From Cyanobium sp. Cruz-8D1 (lineage in GTDB: Bacteria > Cyanobacteriota > Cyanobacteriia > PCC-6307 > Cyanobiaceae): a stretch of DNA of 64,000 nucleotides. The position numbers and the translations under genes were made by a program. The notes beneath the pieces are model-generated. The model searched no databases and was not told the DNA's origin. It saw only the letters and a program-made list of their open reading frames with translations. Below are positions 7,504-18,168 of the stretch, piece by piece. How positions within the stretch are numbered: position 1 is the stretch's first letter; each line of letters opens with the position of its first letter. The stretch is taken from positions 1-64,000 of the forward strand of contig NZ_JAGQCD010000008.1 of NCBI RefSeq assembly GCF_024345975.1, in the 5' to 3' direction.

Positions 7504-10143
7504 TTGACCGTTGCGCCGATCGACTTCGCCGCGCTGGTGGACAGCACCATCTCCCGCCCGGCCCGCTATCTGGGCAACGAGCGGGGGGTGGAGCCCCGGG
7601 ACTGGTCGGCGGCCCGGGTGCGCTGGGCCCTCACCTATCCGGAGGTCTATGAGGTCGGCGCCAGCAACCTCGGCCACGTGCTGCTCTATTCCATCCTCAA
7701 TGCCGTCCCCGGCCAGCTCTGCGACCGGGCTTACCTGCCGGCGCCCGATCTGGCGGCCCGGCTGCGGCAGCGGGGCGCGCCCCTGTTCGCGGTGGAAAGC
7801 CACCGGCCCCTGGCGGCCTTCGACATCCTCGGCTTCAGCCTCAGCTACGAACTGGGTGGCACCAACATTCTGGAGATGCTGGATCTGGCCGGCATCCCGA
7901 TCCTGGCCGCCGACCGGGGCGACCTACCCCTGGACGATCCGGCGGCAGCGCCGCTGATCTTCGCCGGCGGGCCCACCGCCACCGGCAACCCCGAGCCCTT
8001 CGCGCCGTTCTTCGATTTCCTGGCCCTGGGGGATGGGGAGGAGCTGCTGCCCGAGATCGGTCTGGTGGTGGCCGAGGGCAGGGCCGCCGGCCTGGGCCGC
8101 CGGGCCCTGCTGCGGGATCTGGCCGAGCTGCCGGGGGTCTACGTGCCGGCCCTGTACGCGCCGGGGCCCGATGGCGTCAGCCTGCTGCCGCTCGAGCCTG
8201 GCCTGGCCCCCCGGATCCAGCGGCGCACCGCCACCCCCATGCCCCACTACGCCATGGGCCTGGTTCCCCACATCGAAACGGTCCACGACCGGCTCACCGT
8301 GGAGATCCGCCGCGGCTGCACCCGCGGTTGCCGCTTCTGCCAGCCGGGGATGCTGACGCGCCCGGCCCGGGATGTGGAGCCCGAGGCGGTGATCGAGGCG
8401 GTGGAGGAGGGCATGCGGCGCACCGGTTACAGCGACTTCTCGTTGCTGTCGCTCAGCTGCAGTGATTACCTGTCCCTGCCGGCGGTGGGGGTGGAGCTGC
8501 GCAACCGGCTGGCGGAGCACAACGTCAGCCTCACCTTGCCCAGCCAGCGGGTCGACCGCTTCGACGATTCCATCGCCCACATCCTCGGCGGCACCCGCCG
8601 GGCCGGGCTCACCTTCGCCCCCGAGGCCGGCACCCAGCGCCTGCGGGACATCGTCAACAAGGGACTCACCGATGCGGAACTGCTGCGCGGCCTCCGCACC
8701 GCCATGCAGAACGGCTACAGCCGGGTGAAGCTCTATTTCATGATCGGTCTGCCGGGCGAGACCGACGCCGATGTGCTCGGCATCGTCGACACCTGCCGGG
8801 CGTTGCAGCAGCAGTGCCGGGATCTGGGCCGGTTGCAGCTCAACATCACGATCAGCAATTTCACCCCCAAGCCCCACACGCCGTTCCAGTGGCACAGCGT
8901 GTCGACGGCGGAATTCCGCCGCCGGCAGCAGTTGCTGCGTGACGCCCTGCGGCCCCTGCGGGGCCTCAAGACGAACTTCACCGACGTGCGCCTGTCGGCG
9001 GTGGAGGACTTCGTGGGTCGTGGGGACCGGCGGCTGGCGCCGGTGATCGCGGCGGCCTGGCGGGCTGGGGCGGGGCTGGACGCCTGGTTCGAATCCGCCG
9101 ATCGCACCCATGCCGCCTGGACCGGCGCGATCGAGGCCGCCGGCCTGGGGGGCTCCTACCGGGCCCTGGAGATGGGCGGCTGGAGTGCGGCGGAGGCCTT
9201 TGCCACTGGCGACCTCGAGGCCTTCTGCCGCCAGCCCCTGCCCTGGGACCACATCGATTCCGGCGTCGACAAGGCCTGGCTGGCCGAGGACCTCCGCCGG
9301 GCCCTGGCGGCCGCCGTGGTGCCGGATTGCTCCTTCGACGGTTGCAGCAGCTGCGGTGTCTGCGGCCCCGAGCTGGGCCACAACGTGGTGATCCCGCCCC
9401 CCCCGGTACCGCCGCCGATCCCGCCGCGGGCGCCCGCCAGCGAGCGCGTCTGCCGGCTGCGCTTCGGCTTCGCCAAAACCGGCTCCCTGGCCCTGATCAG
9501 CCATCTGGACACCCTGCGGCTGCTGGAGCGCGCCCTGCGGCGCAGCGGCCTGCCGGTGAGTTTCACGGGCGGATTCCACCCCCTGCCGCGGCTGCAGGTG
9601 GCGCTGCCCCTGCCCCTGGGGGTGGAGGGCCTGGGCGAGTGGCTCGATCTCGACTTCGCCGCCCCGGTCGATCCGGAGACGGCCCGCCAGCGCCTCCAGG
9701 CGGAACTCAGCCCCGAACTGACGTTGCTCTCGGTGCAGGCGGTGCCCCTGGCGACCCCAGGCCTGGCTCAGCAGATCCGCACCGCCCACTGGCGGATCAC
9801 CCTGCTGCCGGCGCCGGATCAGCCGGCTCCGGCACCGTCCCAGTGGTCAGCCGCCATTGTCGCGTTGCTGGACGCCACCACCCTGCCCTGGCAGGACCAG
9901 GACAAGAAGGGCCGACCCCGCCAGCGCGACTGCCGCCCCTACCTGCTCGACCTCCGCCCGGCGCCGCTGGAGGTCCGGAGTCCGGAGGTGGCGGAGCAGG
10001 TGCTGGATCTTGAGGCCGCCGTGGATCCCCAGGGCCGCAGCCTGCGGCCCGAACATCTGCGCCACTGGCTGGGCGAGTCCCTCGGCCGGCGCCTCGTGCT
10101 GGGGGCGGTCCAGCGCCGTTGGCTGGGGCTGGACGCATGCTAA
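7504..10143 (+). CDS. TIGR03960-type radical SAM protein fused to a DUF2344 domain
   Basis: About 879 aa from a TTG at 7504 (TVAPIDFAALVDS); the open frame extends further upstream, but that part is antisense to dapL and does not look like protein. Domain order: a cobalamin-binding-like N-terminus (VGASNLGHVLLYSILN), radical SAM motif RRGCTRGCRFCQPG with C272, C276 and C279, and a barrel with EAGTQRLRDIVNKG. From about residue 650 follows a DUF2344/TIGR03936 domain (FGFAKTGSLALISHLD, FTGGFHPLPRLQVALPLPLG). In many bacteria these are two neighbouring genes just upstream of rne/rng; here they are fused and still precede rne. The reaction is unknown; RNA or ribosomal-protein modification is a reasonable guess. 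Confidence 0.85.
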   Translation: MTVAPIDFAALVDSTISRPARYLGNERGVEPRDWSAARVRWALTYPEVYEVGASNLGHVLLYSILNAVPGQLCDRAYLPAPDLAARLRQRGAPLFAVESHRPLAAFDILGFSLSYELGGTNILEMLDLAGIPILAADRGDLPLDDPAAAPLIFAGGPTATGNPEPFAPFFDFLALGDGEELLPEIGLVVAEGRAAGLGRRALLRDLAELPGVYVPALYAPGPDGVSLLPLEPGLAPRIQRRTATPMPHYAMGLVPHIETVHDRLTVEIRRGCTRGCRFCQPGMLTRPARDVEPEAVIEAVEEGMRRTGYSDFSLLSLSCSDYLSLPAVGVELRNRLAEHNVSLTLPSQRVDRFDDSIAHILGGTRRAGLTFAPEAGTQRLRDIVNKGLTDAELLRGLRTAMQNGYSRVKLYFMIGLPGETDADVLGIVDTCRALQQQCRDLGRLQLNITISNFTPKPHTPFQWHSVSTAEFRRRQQLLRDALRPLRGLKTNFTDVRLSAVEDFVGRGDRRLAPVIAAAWRAGAGLDAWFESADRTHAAWTGAIEAAGLGGSYRALEMGGWSAAEAFATGDLEAFCRQPLPWDHIDSGVDKAWLAEDLRRALAAAVVPDCSFDGCSSCGVCGPELGHNVVIPPPPVPPPIPPRAPASERVCRLRFGFAKTGSLALISHLDTLRLLERALRRSGLPVSFTGGFHPLPRLQVALPLPLGVEGLGEWLDLDFAAPVDPETARQRLQAELSPELTLLSVQAVPLATPGLAQQIRTAHWRITLLPAPDQPAPAPSQWSAAIVALLDATTLPWQDQDKKGRPRQRDCRPYLLDLRPAPLEVRSPEVAEQVLDLEAAVDPQGRSLRPEHLRHWLGESLGRRLVLGAVQRRWLGLDAC

Positions 10144-10519
10144 GTTCGCCTTAGACGGAGAAAGGAATAGCGGGGATTTTTCCCTTCTTCCTCCTCCGCC
10201 CAGACGCTTCTGCAACAGAGACGCTTTCTAGAAGCTGCTCGGCGTAAGCGCGATCACAGTCAACACTGCTTGGTTCGGTCTTCGTTGCTTCGCATCGGGA
10301 AGGGAAGACAACCCTTCCGCCACGCTGCCGGCCCGACGACGTCTTTGCTCCCCCCAAGCCCCTGACACCAAGGGTCTGTACCAGGCAAACAGCCGGCTCC
10401 ATTGTTTTCGAAGTCTGGTCTGTCCCTCTTCAGTGGCTGCGCGACCGCCAAGGTCGGCGCCCGATTCCTTCCCTCCACCTGCCCTCCGGCAGGGCTCCAC
10501 AGAGCCCACCATTTCTTCT
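10144..10519 (+). promoter_or_regulatory. Long upstream/leader region of rne
   Basis: 376 bp with no credible gene separate the radical SAM gene from rne. A small perfect inverted repeat, CTAAG-TTCGC-CTTAG, overlaps the upstream stop codon (10140-10154), and a T-run lies at 10177-10181 in a pyrimidine-rich stretch. Long, U-containing rne leaders serve as RNase E autoregulation sites in other bacteria; that role here is inference. No consensus promoter was identified. Confidence 0.45.
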
Positions 10520-12565
10520 ATGCCCCAGCAGATCGTCATCGCTGAGCAGTTGCGGATCGCCGCAGTGCTCAACGAGGAACGCGTCGATGAACTGATCGTC
10601 GCCCAGGGTCGCTACCAGATTGGCGACGTCTATCTCGGAACCGTTGAAAACGTGTTGCCCGGGATCGATGCCGCCTTCGTCAACATCGGAGAAAGCGAGA
10701 AGAACGGCTTCATCCACATCACCGACCTTGGACCCCTGCGTCTGAAGAAGGGCGGCGCCGGCATCACCGAGCTGCTCGAGCCCAGGCAGAAGGTGCTCGT
10801 CCAGGTGATGAAGGAGCCCACGGGTACCAAGGGGCCGCGCCTCACGGGCAACCTCTCCCTGCCGGGCCGCTTCCTGGTGCTGCAGCCCCATGGCCAGGGG
10901 GTCAACATCTCCCGCCGCATCAACGGCGAAAACGAACGCAACCGGCTTCGGGCCCTCGGTGTGCTGATCAAGCCCCCCGGTGCCGGTCTGCTGATCCGCA
11001 CCGAGGCCGAGGATGTCAGCGAAGACATGCTGATCGACGACCTCGAGGGTCTGTTGCGCCAGTGGGAGTCGATTCAGCAGGCGGCCGAGACGGCGTCGCC
11101 GCCGGTGCTGCTCAACCGCGACGAGGATTTCATCCACCGGGTGCTGCGTGACCTCTACAGCCCCGATGTGCTGCGGGTGGTGGTCGACAGCCCCGATGCG
11201 GTGGCGCGGGTCAATGCCTTCCTCGGCTCCGATCAGGCCAATCTGCTGGTGGAGCACCACGGCGAATCCACCGAGATCCTCGAGCACTACCGGGTCAATG
11301 CGGCCATCCGCGATGCCCTCAAGCCCCGGGTGGATCTTCCCTCCGGCGGCTACGTGATCATCGAGCCCACCGAGGCTCTGACGGTCATCGACGTCAACTC
11401 CGGATCGTTCACCCGCTCGGCCAACGCCCGCGAGACGGTGCTGTGGACCAATTGCGAGGCGGCGGTGGAGATCGCCCGCCAGCTGAAGCTGCGCAACATC
11501 GGCGGCGTCGTGATCATCGACTTCATCGACATGGAGTCCCGGCGCGACCAGCTGCAGCTGCTGGAGCACTTCACCCAGGCCTCCCGGGACGACACGGCCC
11601 GTCCCCAGATCGCCCAGCTCACCGAACTCGGCCTGGTGGAGCTGACCCGCAAACGCCAGGGTCAGAACATCTATGAGCTGTTCGGTCGGGCCTGCCCCAG
11701 CTGTGGGGGCCTGGGCCATGTCGCCGTGCTCCCCGGCAAGGACACCCTCCAGCCCCTGGCCACGGTCTCCGGCCTGGTGCGCTCGGCCGCCTCAGCCCGG
11801 GCCGAAGTGGCCAGCCCTGCCAACGGGGGTGCGGAGACCGGCGGCAGCGGCCGGCGGCGGCGCGGTGGTCGTGGTGGCCGGGGTAGCGAGTCCGAGGCCC
11901 CTCTGGCGAGTGGGTTCGCCGAGGGCGGCGGCAACGGCGCCGCCCTCGTGCCTGCCTCCCAGGAGCCCACCCCCTCCACCGATCCGCCCCAGCGCCGCCA
12001 GGAGCCGGAGGTGCTGGCGGTGCCGATGGATGCGGAACAGGAGCTGGTCTACGGCTGGATGGGCCTGAGCCCCGCGCTGTTGCTGGATCCGATCCCCACC
12101 GGGGAAAGCCTGCTGGTGCGCGTCGTTCGCCCCGACGCCGATCCGGAGACCGTCATCGAGGAAGCCCGCCAGCAGCTGGCGGCCAGCGGCACCCGCCGCC
12201 GTCGCCGCGGCAGGAACGGCGAGGGGCGCAATGGTTCGGCCGAAGCCACCGAGGCTGCCGACATCTTCGAAGCCCCTGACGGCACCGAAGCCTTCGACGC
12301 CTCCGAATCCACCGAGGTCTCTGATCACCACGAGAGGATTCCCATCCTGGAGATCACACCGGCCCCGTTCGAAGTCGAGGCTGTCTCTGCTGCTGCCGAG
12401 CTCGTCAGCGTGGCCCTGCCCAGCCGCCGCTCCTCCAGCAGGTCCACGCCGGTGGCCGCGCCGGTCCCGGTGGCGGCTGCCGCTGCTGGGTCTGCGGCGG
12501 AGGCCGGCTCCAGTGACGCCGGCGAACCGCGCCGACGCCGGCGCCGTTCCTCTGCCTCGGGCTGA
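10520..12565 (+). CDS. rne: Ribonuclease E/G family endoribonuclease
   Basis: A 681-aa protein starting [17 protein letters not shown]. The N-terminal ~415 residues are the catalytic core: an S1 domain ([21 protein letters not shown]), the 5'-sensor/RNase H-like region, the metal-binding DVNSGSFT and VIIDFIDM segments that form the DNase I-like active site, and the Zn-link CPSCGGLGH. The remainder is low-complexity, Gly/Arg- and Pro/Ala-rich. It ends in [11 protein letters not shown], containing the RRRRRRSSA nonapeptide described as the PNPase-docking tail of cyanobacterial RNase E. It initiates mRNA decay and rRNA/tRNA processing. rnhB follows with its 5' end inside the rne 3' end. Confidence 0.95.
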   Translation: MPQQIVIAEQLRIAAVLNEERVDELIVAQGRYQIGDVYLGTVENVLPGIDAAFVNIGESEKNGFIHITDLGPLRLKKGGAGITELLEPRQKVLVQVMKEPTGTKGPRLTGNLSLPGRFLVLQPHGQGVNISRRINGENERNRLRALGVLIKPPGAGLLIRTEAEDVSEDMLIDDLEGLLRQWESIQQAAETASPPVLLNRDEDFIHRVLRDLYSPDVLRVVVDSPDAVARVNAFLGSDQANLLVEHHGESTEILEHYRVNAAIRDALKPRVDLPSGGYVIIEPTEALTVIDVNSGSFTRSANARETVLWTNCEAAVEIARQLKLRNIGGVVIIDFIDMESRRDQLQLLEHFTQASRDDTARPQIAQLTELGLVELTRKRQGQNIYELFGRACPSCGGLGHVAVLPGKDTLQPLATVSGLVRSAASARAEVASPANGGAETGGSGRRRRGGRGGRGSESEAPLASGFAEGGGNGAALVPASQEPTPSTDPPQRRQEPEVLAVPMDAEQELVYGWMGLSPALLLDPIPTGESLLVRVVRPDADPETVIEEARQQLAASGTRRRRRGRNGEGRNGSAEATEAADIFEAPDGTEAFDASESTEVSDHHERIPILEITPAPFEVEAVSAAAELVSVALPSRRSSSRSTPVAAPVPVAAAAAGSAAEAGSSDAGEPRRRRRRSSASG

Positions 12566-13256
12566 TCGGTGCGGCCCGGAGGCCCTCGGGCGATCCGAGG
12601 TCCTTGGGCAATCCGACGCCCCAGTCTGGGGAGGCCAAGACCCCTCCTCCTGTGCCGGGGTGGATGAGGTTGGCCGTGGCAGCCTGTTTGGGCCGGTGTT
12701 TGCCGCCGCCGTGGTGCTGCCGGCGGCAGCCCTCGCGCCCTTGGTGGCAGCGGGCCTCAACGACAGCAAGAAGCTCACCGCCAGGCGCCGGCAGGCCCTT
12801 GTTCCCCTGCTGCGGCAGCACGCCCTGGACTGGGCCCTGGGGCAGGCGAGCGCCAGTGAAATCGACCGCTGGGGTCTGCGCCTGGCCACCGAATGGGCGA
12901 TGCTGCGGGCGCTGCAACGGTTGTCCAGGCCGCCCCTGCTGCTGCTGGTGGACGGGGTGCTACCCCTGAGGCTGTGGCCCGGGCCCCAGACCACCCTGGT
13001 GGGCGGCGATGGCCGTTGTGCGGCGATCGCCGCCGCCAGCGTGCTGGCCAAGCAGGAACGGGATGCCCTGCTGGGTCGCCTGGCGCTGCGCTACCCCGGC
13101 TACGGACTGGAGCGCCACGCCGGCTATGGGACGCCCCAGCACCGTGAAGCGATCCTGCGGCTGGGGCCCACCCCCCTGCACCGCCGCAGCTTTCTCAGCT
13201 CGATCGGCACCAGCGCTGGAAGTCCCCCAGCAGCTGCTGACTCACCCGGGTGCTGA
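12513..13256 (+). CDS. rnhB: Ribonuclease HII
   Basis: Conserved RNase HII motifs are clear: [16 protein letters not shown] (catalytic Asp and Glu), [23 protein letters not shown] (third acidic residue) and [16 protein letters not shown]. The domain begins near 12654. The start is uncertain: the only non-ATG start in frame shortly upstream is GTG 12513, 53 bp inside rne, giving 247 aa; ATG 12231 would give 341 aa and lies deep in rne. RNase HII removes ribonucleotides from RNA-DNA duplexes and single embedded ribonucleotides. The 3' end overlaps the convergent DUF1997 gene by 62 bp. Confidence 0.88.
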   Translation: MTPANRADAGAVPLPRADRCGPEALGRSEVLGQSDAPVWGGQDPSSCAGVDEVGRGSLFGPVFAAAVVLPAAALAPLVAAGLNDSKKLTARRRQALVPLLRQHALDWALGQASASEIDRWGLRLATEWAMLRALQRLSRPPLLLLVDGVLPLRLWPGPQTTLVGGDGRCAAIAAASVLAKQERDALLGRLALRYPGYGLERHAGYGTPQHREAILRLGPTPLHRRSFLSSIGTSAGSPPAAADSPGC

Positions 13257-13707
13257 TGCCCAGCAGGATGCTGCCGAGCACGGAGCGGCCGGTGGCCTCC
13301 AGCACCTTGGGGGGGATCAGTTGCAGCAGGGCGGGACGGCTCACCGTCACCGAGAGGCTGGCTTCGCCGGTCAGGCCGCCGTCGGCCGCGGCGAGCCAGG
13401 AGCAGAGGCCGAGGCGGAAATCCTCCACCAGTCCCAGCCCCTCCAGCTGGCAGTCGAGAGCCTCCAGCTCCAGCCGGCCGTCACGATGTGCGACCTGCAG
13501 CTCCACCACCGGCTGGATCTTCAGCTGGAACACCTTCACCTGGCTCACCGTGTAGCGGTAGCGGCCAGGGCCGAGGGGTTCGAGCTGGCGGGGATCGAGC
13601 AGGGCGTGAACCACCCGCTCCTCGTCGTCCAGATAGGCGGGCAGGCGATCGGCTTCGCTGAGCACCGGAAGATCGAGTTGCTGGCTGGCGCTGAAGGCCA
13701 GAGACAT
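13195..13707 (-). CDS. DUF1997 family protein
   Basis: A 170-aa soluble protein starting [15 protein letters not shown]. It matches the DUF1997 layout common in cyanobacteria and plastids: [19 protein letters not shown] near the start, [16 protein letters not shown] in the middle, and a C-terminal [14 protein letters not shown]...[16 protein letters not shown]. The fold resembles SRPBCC/lipid-binding proteins, but no function has been shown that I know of. It converges on rnhB with overlapping 3' ends and diverges from pheA, whose open frame starts 20 bp away. Confidence 0.75.
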   Translation of the reverse strand: MSLAFSASQQLDLPVLSEADRLPAYLDDEERVVHALLDPRQLEPLGPGRYRYTVSQVKVFQLKIQPVVELQVAHRDGRLELEALDCQLEGLGLVEDFRLGLCSWLAAADGGLTGEASLSVTVSRPALLQLIPPKVLEATGRSVLGSILLGISTRVSQQLLGDFQRWCRSS

Positions 13708-13763
13708 GGCCTGCGGGCCGGCAGGCCATGATCCTACCGATCACCCCTGACCGCCCCACCGCC

Positions 13764-14609
13764 ATGCGTCTTGCCTTCCTCGGTCCCGTCGGCACCTACG
13801 GCGAGCAGGCGGCGCAGCGACTGGCGGCCCTGGAGGGCCTGGAGGGGGTGGAGTTCGTGCCCCAGCAGGGCATCCGCGCCGTGATCCGGGCCCTGGCCGA
13901 CGCTGATTGCGAGCTGGCGGTGGTGCCGGTGGAGAACTCCGTCGAGGGGGGTGTCACGAGCTGTCTCGATGCCCTTTGGGAGCACCCGGACCTGGCGGTG
14001 GCTCGGGCCCTGGTGCTTCCGATCCGCCATGCCCTGGTGGGCAGTGGCCCGCTGGAGGCGATCAGTGAGGTGCTCTCCCACCCCCAGGCCCTGGCCCAGT
14101 GCAGCCTGTGGCTGGGGGAACAGCTGCCCGAGGCCCTGCAGCTGCCTACCAGCTCCACCGCCGAGGCGGCCCGGCTGGTGCGGGGCAGCCGCTTCCGTGG
14201 CGCCATCGCCTCGTTGGAGGCGGCCGCCGAGCATGGCCTGGAGGTGCTGGCTTACCCGATCAACGATGTGCCCGGAAACTGCACCCGTTTTCTGCTGCTG
14301 CGGCGGGGGGAACGCTCCCACCGCGGTCCCTACGCCAGCCTGGCCTTCTCGCTCCATTCCAACCGCCCCGGTGCCCTGCTGGAGTCGCTGGGCTGTTTCG
14401 CCCGGCAGGGGTTGAACATGAGCCGTATCGAGTCGCGACCCTCCAAGCGGGAAATGGGCGAATACATTTTTTTCGTCGATCTCGAGCTTGCCGAGGGAGC
14501 GGCCCCTCTGGACGGGGCCATCGCCGATCTCACCCCCCTCTGCGAGCATCTGGCCCTCTTCGGTGCCTACCCCCTCACCAACCTCGCCGCCGAGGACAAG
14601 GGGCTCTGA
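13764..14609 (+). CDS. pheA: Prephenate dehydratase
   Basis: About 281 aa from ATG 13764 (MRLAFLGPVGTYGEQAA); an in-frame ATG at 13728 would add 12 poorly conserved residues. The catalytic domain shows VVPVENSVEGGVTSCLD, and LPTSSTAEAARLV with the essential Thr in the TSST motif. The C-terminal ACT domain (SLAFSLHSNRPGALLESL, MSRIESRPSK) carries the phenylalanine-binding ESRP element, so feedback inhibition by Phe is expected. It converts prephenate to phenylpyruvate. It is a stand-alone enzyme without a chorismate mutase domain, as usual in cyanobacteria. The gene converges on the quinone methyltransferase, 15 bp away. Confidence 0.93.
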   Translation: MRLAFLGPVGTYGEQAAQRLAALEGLEGVEFVPQQGIRAVIRALADADCELAVVPVENSVEGGVTSCLDALWEHPDLAVARALVLPIRHALVGSGPLEAISEVLSHPQALAQCSLWLGEQLPEALQLPTSSTAEAARLVRGSRFRGAIASLEAAAEHGLEVLAYPINDVPGNCTRFLLLRRGERSHRGPYASLAFSLHSNRPGALLESLGCFARQGLNMSRIESRPSKREMGEYIFFVDLELAEGAAPLDGAIADLTPLCEHLALFGAYPLTNLAAEDKGL

Positions 14610-14624
14610 GGGCTGGAGCGGGGA

Positions 14625-15632
14625 TCAACGCCGCTGACCTTGGGAGCGATGGCTTGTAGGCCATGGCCCGCGGAAGACCCCGAACTGCATCAGGCCGGTG
14701 CGGAAGGCCCAGTGCATCAACAGCAGCGTCGGCGTTTCCCGCAGGCCCTGAACCACGGCCCGGGGACCCAGACCCAGCACCGCCCCTGGGCGGCGCACCC
14801 CCTCAACGATCGAATCCACCCAGGAGGGCAGGGTGGCCGCGGTCCAGTCAGCGGTGCTGATCGGCAAGCCGCGGTTCCAGGGGCTGGTCTCCAGGTTTCT
14901 TTTCAGGGAAAGGATGCTGGCGAACTCCGGGTGGGCCCACTGGTCGAGCAACTGGCGCATCACCCAACGCTCGAGGCGGTTCATCGGGGCGACGGCCGGG
15001 TCGCGGCGGTTCCAGTCGGCCACCGCCAGGCAGCCGCCAGGCCGAAGCACACGCAGCATCTCATCGGCATAGCGCTGTTTGTCGGGCATGTGGGGGCCAG
15101 CCTCCACACTCCAGACCGCGTCGAAGCCCCCGTCTGGGCCCCCGTCGGGGAGATCCAGATCCAGGGCATCCATCACGGCGAAGCGGCAGCCGGGCAGCTC
15201 GGCTGGGGTGAGGTCTCGGGCCCGGGCAATCTGGGCCGGACTGATGCTGATGCCCAGCACTTCGAAGCCGTAGTCGCGGGCGAGGATCCGGGCGCTGCCG
15301 CCGATGCCACAGCCCACATCGAGCACCCGGCTGCCGGGGGGCAGACGGTCGAGGCCGCTCCAGCGGACCAGTTCGTGGACGAAGGCGGCCTTGGCCGCCC
15401 GGAAATCCCGTGATCCGGGGGGATCGCCGTAGTGGCCCAGGTGCACATGCTCGCCCCAGAGCCGCTCCAGCAGACGGTCGTCTGTCCAGCGGTCATAGGC
15501 GGCAGCCACGCTGGCCGTGGAGAGATAAGCCCGCGACCGGCGTTGCCAGAGCAGGGCCACCAGGACGGCGACAAGGAGGCCCCCCGCGACGAGGAGGGGC
15601 AGCAGCATGCCGCCCGAAAGCAGACTCGCCAT
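14625..15632 (-). CDS. 2-methyl-6-phytyl/solanyl-1,4-benzoquinol methyltransferase (MPBQ/MSBQ type)
   Basis: A 335-aa protein with one N-terminal membrane helix (about 8-29) and a class I SAM methyltransferase domain (VLDVGCGIGGSARILA from 103). The flanking segments AAYDRWTDD, HVHLGHYGDPP, WSVEAGPHMPDKQRYADE and VMRQLLDQWAHPEFASI closely match my recollection of Synechocystis Sll0418, the ring methyltransferase of tocopherol and plastoquinone synthesis. It would act at the thylakoid or inner envelope membrane on 2-methyl-6-phytyl and 2-methyl-6-solanyl quinols. It starts 3 bp after the LON-domain gene stop, probably the same transcript. An orphan role on another prenyl-quinol is possible. 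Confidence 0.85.
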   Translation of the reverse strand: MASLLSGGMLLPLLVAGGLLVAVLVALLWQRRSRAYLSTASVAAAYDRWTDDRLLERLWGEHVHLGHYGDPPGSRDFRAAKAAFVHELVRWSGLDRLPPGSRVLDVGCGIGGSARILARDYGFEVLGISISPAQIARARDLTPAELPGCRFAVMDALDLDLPDGGPDGGFDAVWSVEAGPHMPDKQRYADEMLRVLRPGGCLAVADWNRRDPAVAPMNRLERWVMRQLLDQWAHPEFASILSLKRNLETSPWNRGLPISTADWTAATLPSWVDSIVEGVRRPGAVLGLGPRAVVQGLRETPTLLLMHWAFRTGLMQFGVFRGPWPTSHRSQGQRR

Positions 15633-15635
15633 GGT

Positions 15636-16304
15636 TCAGGTCTCGCCGTCGCCGCCGCCGAGGCTGGAAAAGGTGTCCTTGAGGACGGTGCGCGCCGCCA
15701 GCTGCCGCCGGGTCTGGTCGAGCAACTCGTATTCCTGCCGCAGGCGCTCGCCGGTGTCGGTGATCTCCAGCAGGGCCTGCTGGTGATCGGCCACCGGGCC
15801 GCCGAGATGGGCGCCGATCCAGAAGGACAGCTCCCGTGGCAGATCGGGCAGATCGGCGGGCAGGGACGAGGGCTTGCCGATCAGCTTGCCGGTGAGATCA
15901 ACGACGTCCCTCAAGGCCCGGGTGACGTCGCTGGTGAGGGTTTCGAGCTCCTCGTGGCTTTCGCTCACGGTGTCCTCGATCCAGCTGACCATGCCCACCC
16001 GAAAGGGCGTATCACGCACGATGTCGAGGACCCGGAAGCGTTGCTGGCCCATGGTCACGATGTTGCTGCGGTCGTCGTCCTGCACCTGGCAGTGGAGGAT
16101 TTCGGCGCAGCATCCCACTTCCGCCATGCGTTTGCTCTGGGGGTCCCAGCGCACGACGCCGAAACGTCGATCCTCCGACATCGCCGTCTGCAGCATCATG
16201 CGGTAACGCGGCTCGAAGATGTGGAGCGGCAACACCTCCTGGGGGAAGAGCACCACATCAGGCAGGGGGAACAGGGGCAACTCCCTGACGGCCAGATCAG
16301 TCAC
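15636..16304 (-). CDS. LON peptidase substrate-binding (N-terminal LON) domain protein
   Basis: A 222-aa protein with only the LON N-domain: VRELPLFPLPDVVLFPQEVLPLHIFEPRY at residues 6-34, then FGVVRWDP and GCCAEILHCQVQDDDRSNIV. There is no ATPase or Ser-Lys protease domain, so it is not a protease itself. Stand-alone LON-domain proteins are common in cyanobacteria; their role in binding unfolded proteins or adapting proteases is inferred only. It lies downstream of rpsJ (139 bp) and immediately upstream of the quinone methyltransferase. Confidence 0.85.
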   Translation of the reverse strand: MTDLAVRELPLFPLPDVVLFPQEVLPLHIFEPRYRMMLQTAMSEDRRFGVVRWDPQSKRMAEVGCCAEILHCQVQDDDRSNIVTMGQQRFRVLDIVRDTPFRVGMVSWIEDTVSESHEELETLTSDVTRALRDVVDLTGKLIGKPSSLPADLPDLPRELSFWIGAHLGGPVADHQQALLEITDTGERLRQEYELLDQTRRQLAARTVLKDTFSSLGGGDGET

Positions 16305-16443
16305 GCGCGGATGTTGCCGCTGGCGGCAGGGGGAGAGGGGCGATCGGAGGTCGGGAAGGGAAGGATCAACCAGAGCAGCTCAGGTGTTGATCGATCCTAG
16401 AAAGACAGACCTGCCCGGCGAAGGCCGGATGGCCCCATCGCCA

Positions 16444-16764
16444 TCAGAGTTTGACTTCGATATCGACGCCACTCGGCAGGTCGAGCTTCATCAGCGCGTC
16501 GATGGTCTTGGCGCTCGGGCTGTAGATGTCGATGATCCGGCGGTGGGTGCGGGTCTCGAAGTGCTCACGGGAATCCTTGTCGACGTGGGGCGAGCGCAGC
16601 ACGCAGTAGATCTTGCGCTTGGTGGGCAGGGGGATCGGACCGATCGCCGTGGCAGCGGTGTGATCGGCGGTTTCGATGATTTTTTCGCAGGAGAGATCCA
16701 GCATGCGGCGATCGAAGGCCTTCAGGCGGATGCGGATCTTCTGCTGGGGAATGGAGGCGGTCAT
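16444..16764 (-). CDS. rpsJ: 30S ribosomal protein S10
   Basis: 106 aa, starting [18 protein letters not shown], with the family segments [17 protein letters not shown] and [20 protein letters not shown], and ending [12 protein letters not shown]10 is a head protein of the small subunit and the NusE antitermination partner. It is the last gene of the str cluster here (rpsL-rpsG-fusA-tuf-rpsJ), as in other cyanobacteria. The ATG at 16764 is the canonical start. A strong hairpin lies between tuf and this gene. Confidence 0.97.
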   Translation of the reverse strand: MTASIPQQKIRIRLKAFDRRMLDLSCEKIIETADHTAATAIGPIPLPTKRKIYCVLRSPHVDKDSREHFETRTHRRIIDIYSPSAKTIDALMKLDLPSGVDIEVKL

Positions 16765-16849
16765 CGGAAGGGAAGCGCGGGCGAAGGGCGGCGGCAGCGC
16801 CGCTGAAACGGATTGTCGAGGTGCACAGGGAACCGGAGGTTCCGAAAGA

Positions 16850-16875
16850 GGGAGCATCACCTGGGTGATGCTCCC
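16850..16875 (-). terminator. Strong hairpin between tuf and rpsJ (terminator or attenuator)
   Basis: Arms at 16850-16861 and 16864-16875 are perfect complements (GGGAGCATCACC with GGTGATGCTCCC), an effective 11-bp stem with a 4-nt loop. On the minus strand it lies 20 bp after the tuf stop and 86 bp before the rpsJ ATG. The downstream side is only weakly T-rich (TCTTTC), so partial termination or mRNA stabilisation is as likely as full termination. Confidence 0.6.
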
Positions 16876-16895
16876 CCCAGAAGGCTAGTTCAGCC

Positions 16896-18125
<1,230 letters not shown>

Positions 18126-18168
18126 GGAAGGAAAGAATCGGGGGGGGTGGGTTGGATGGAAAGAAAGA

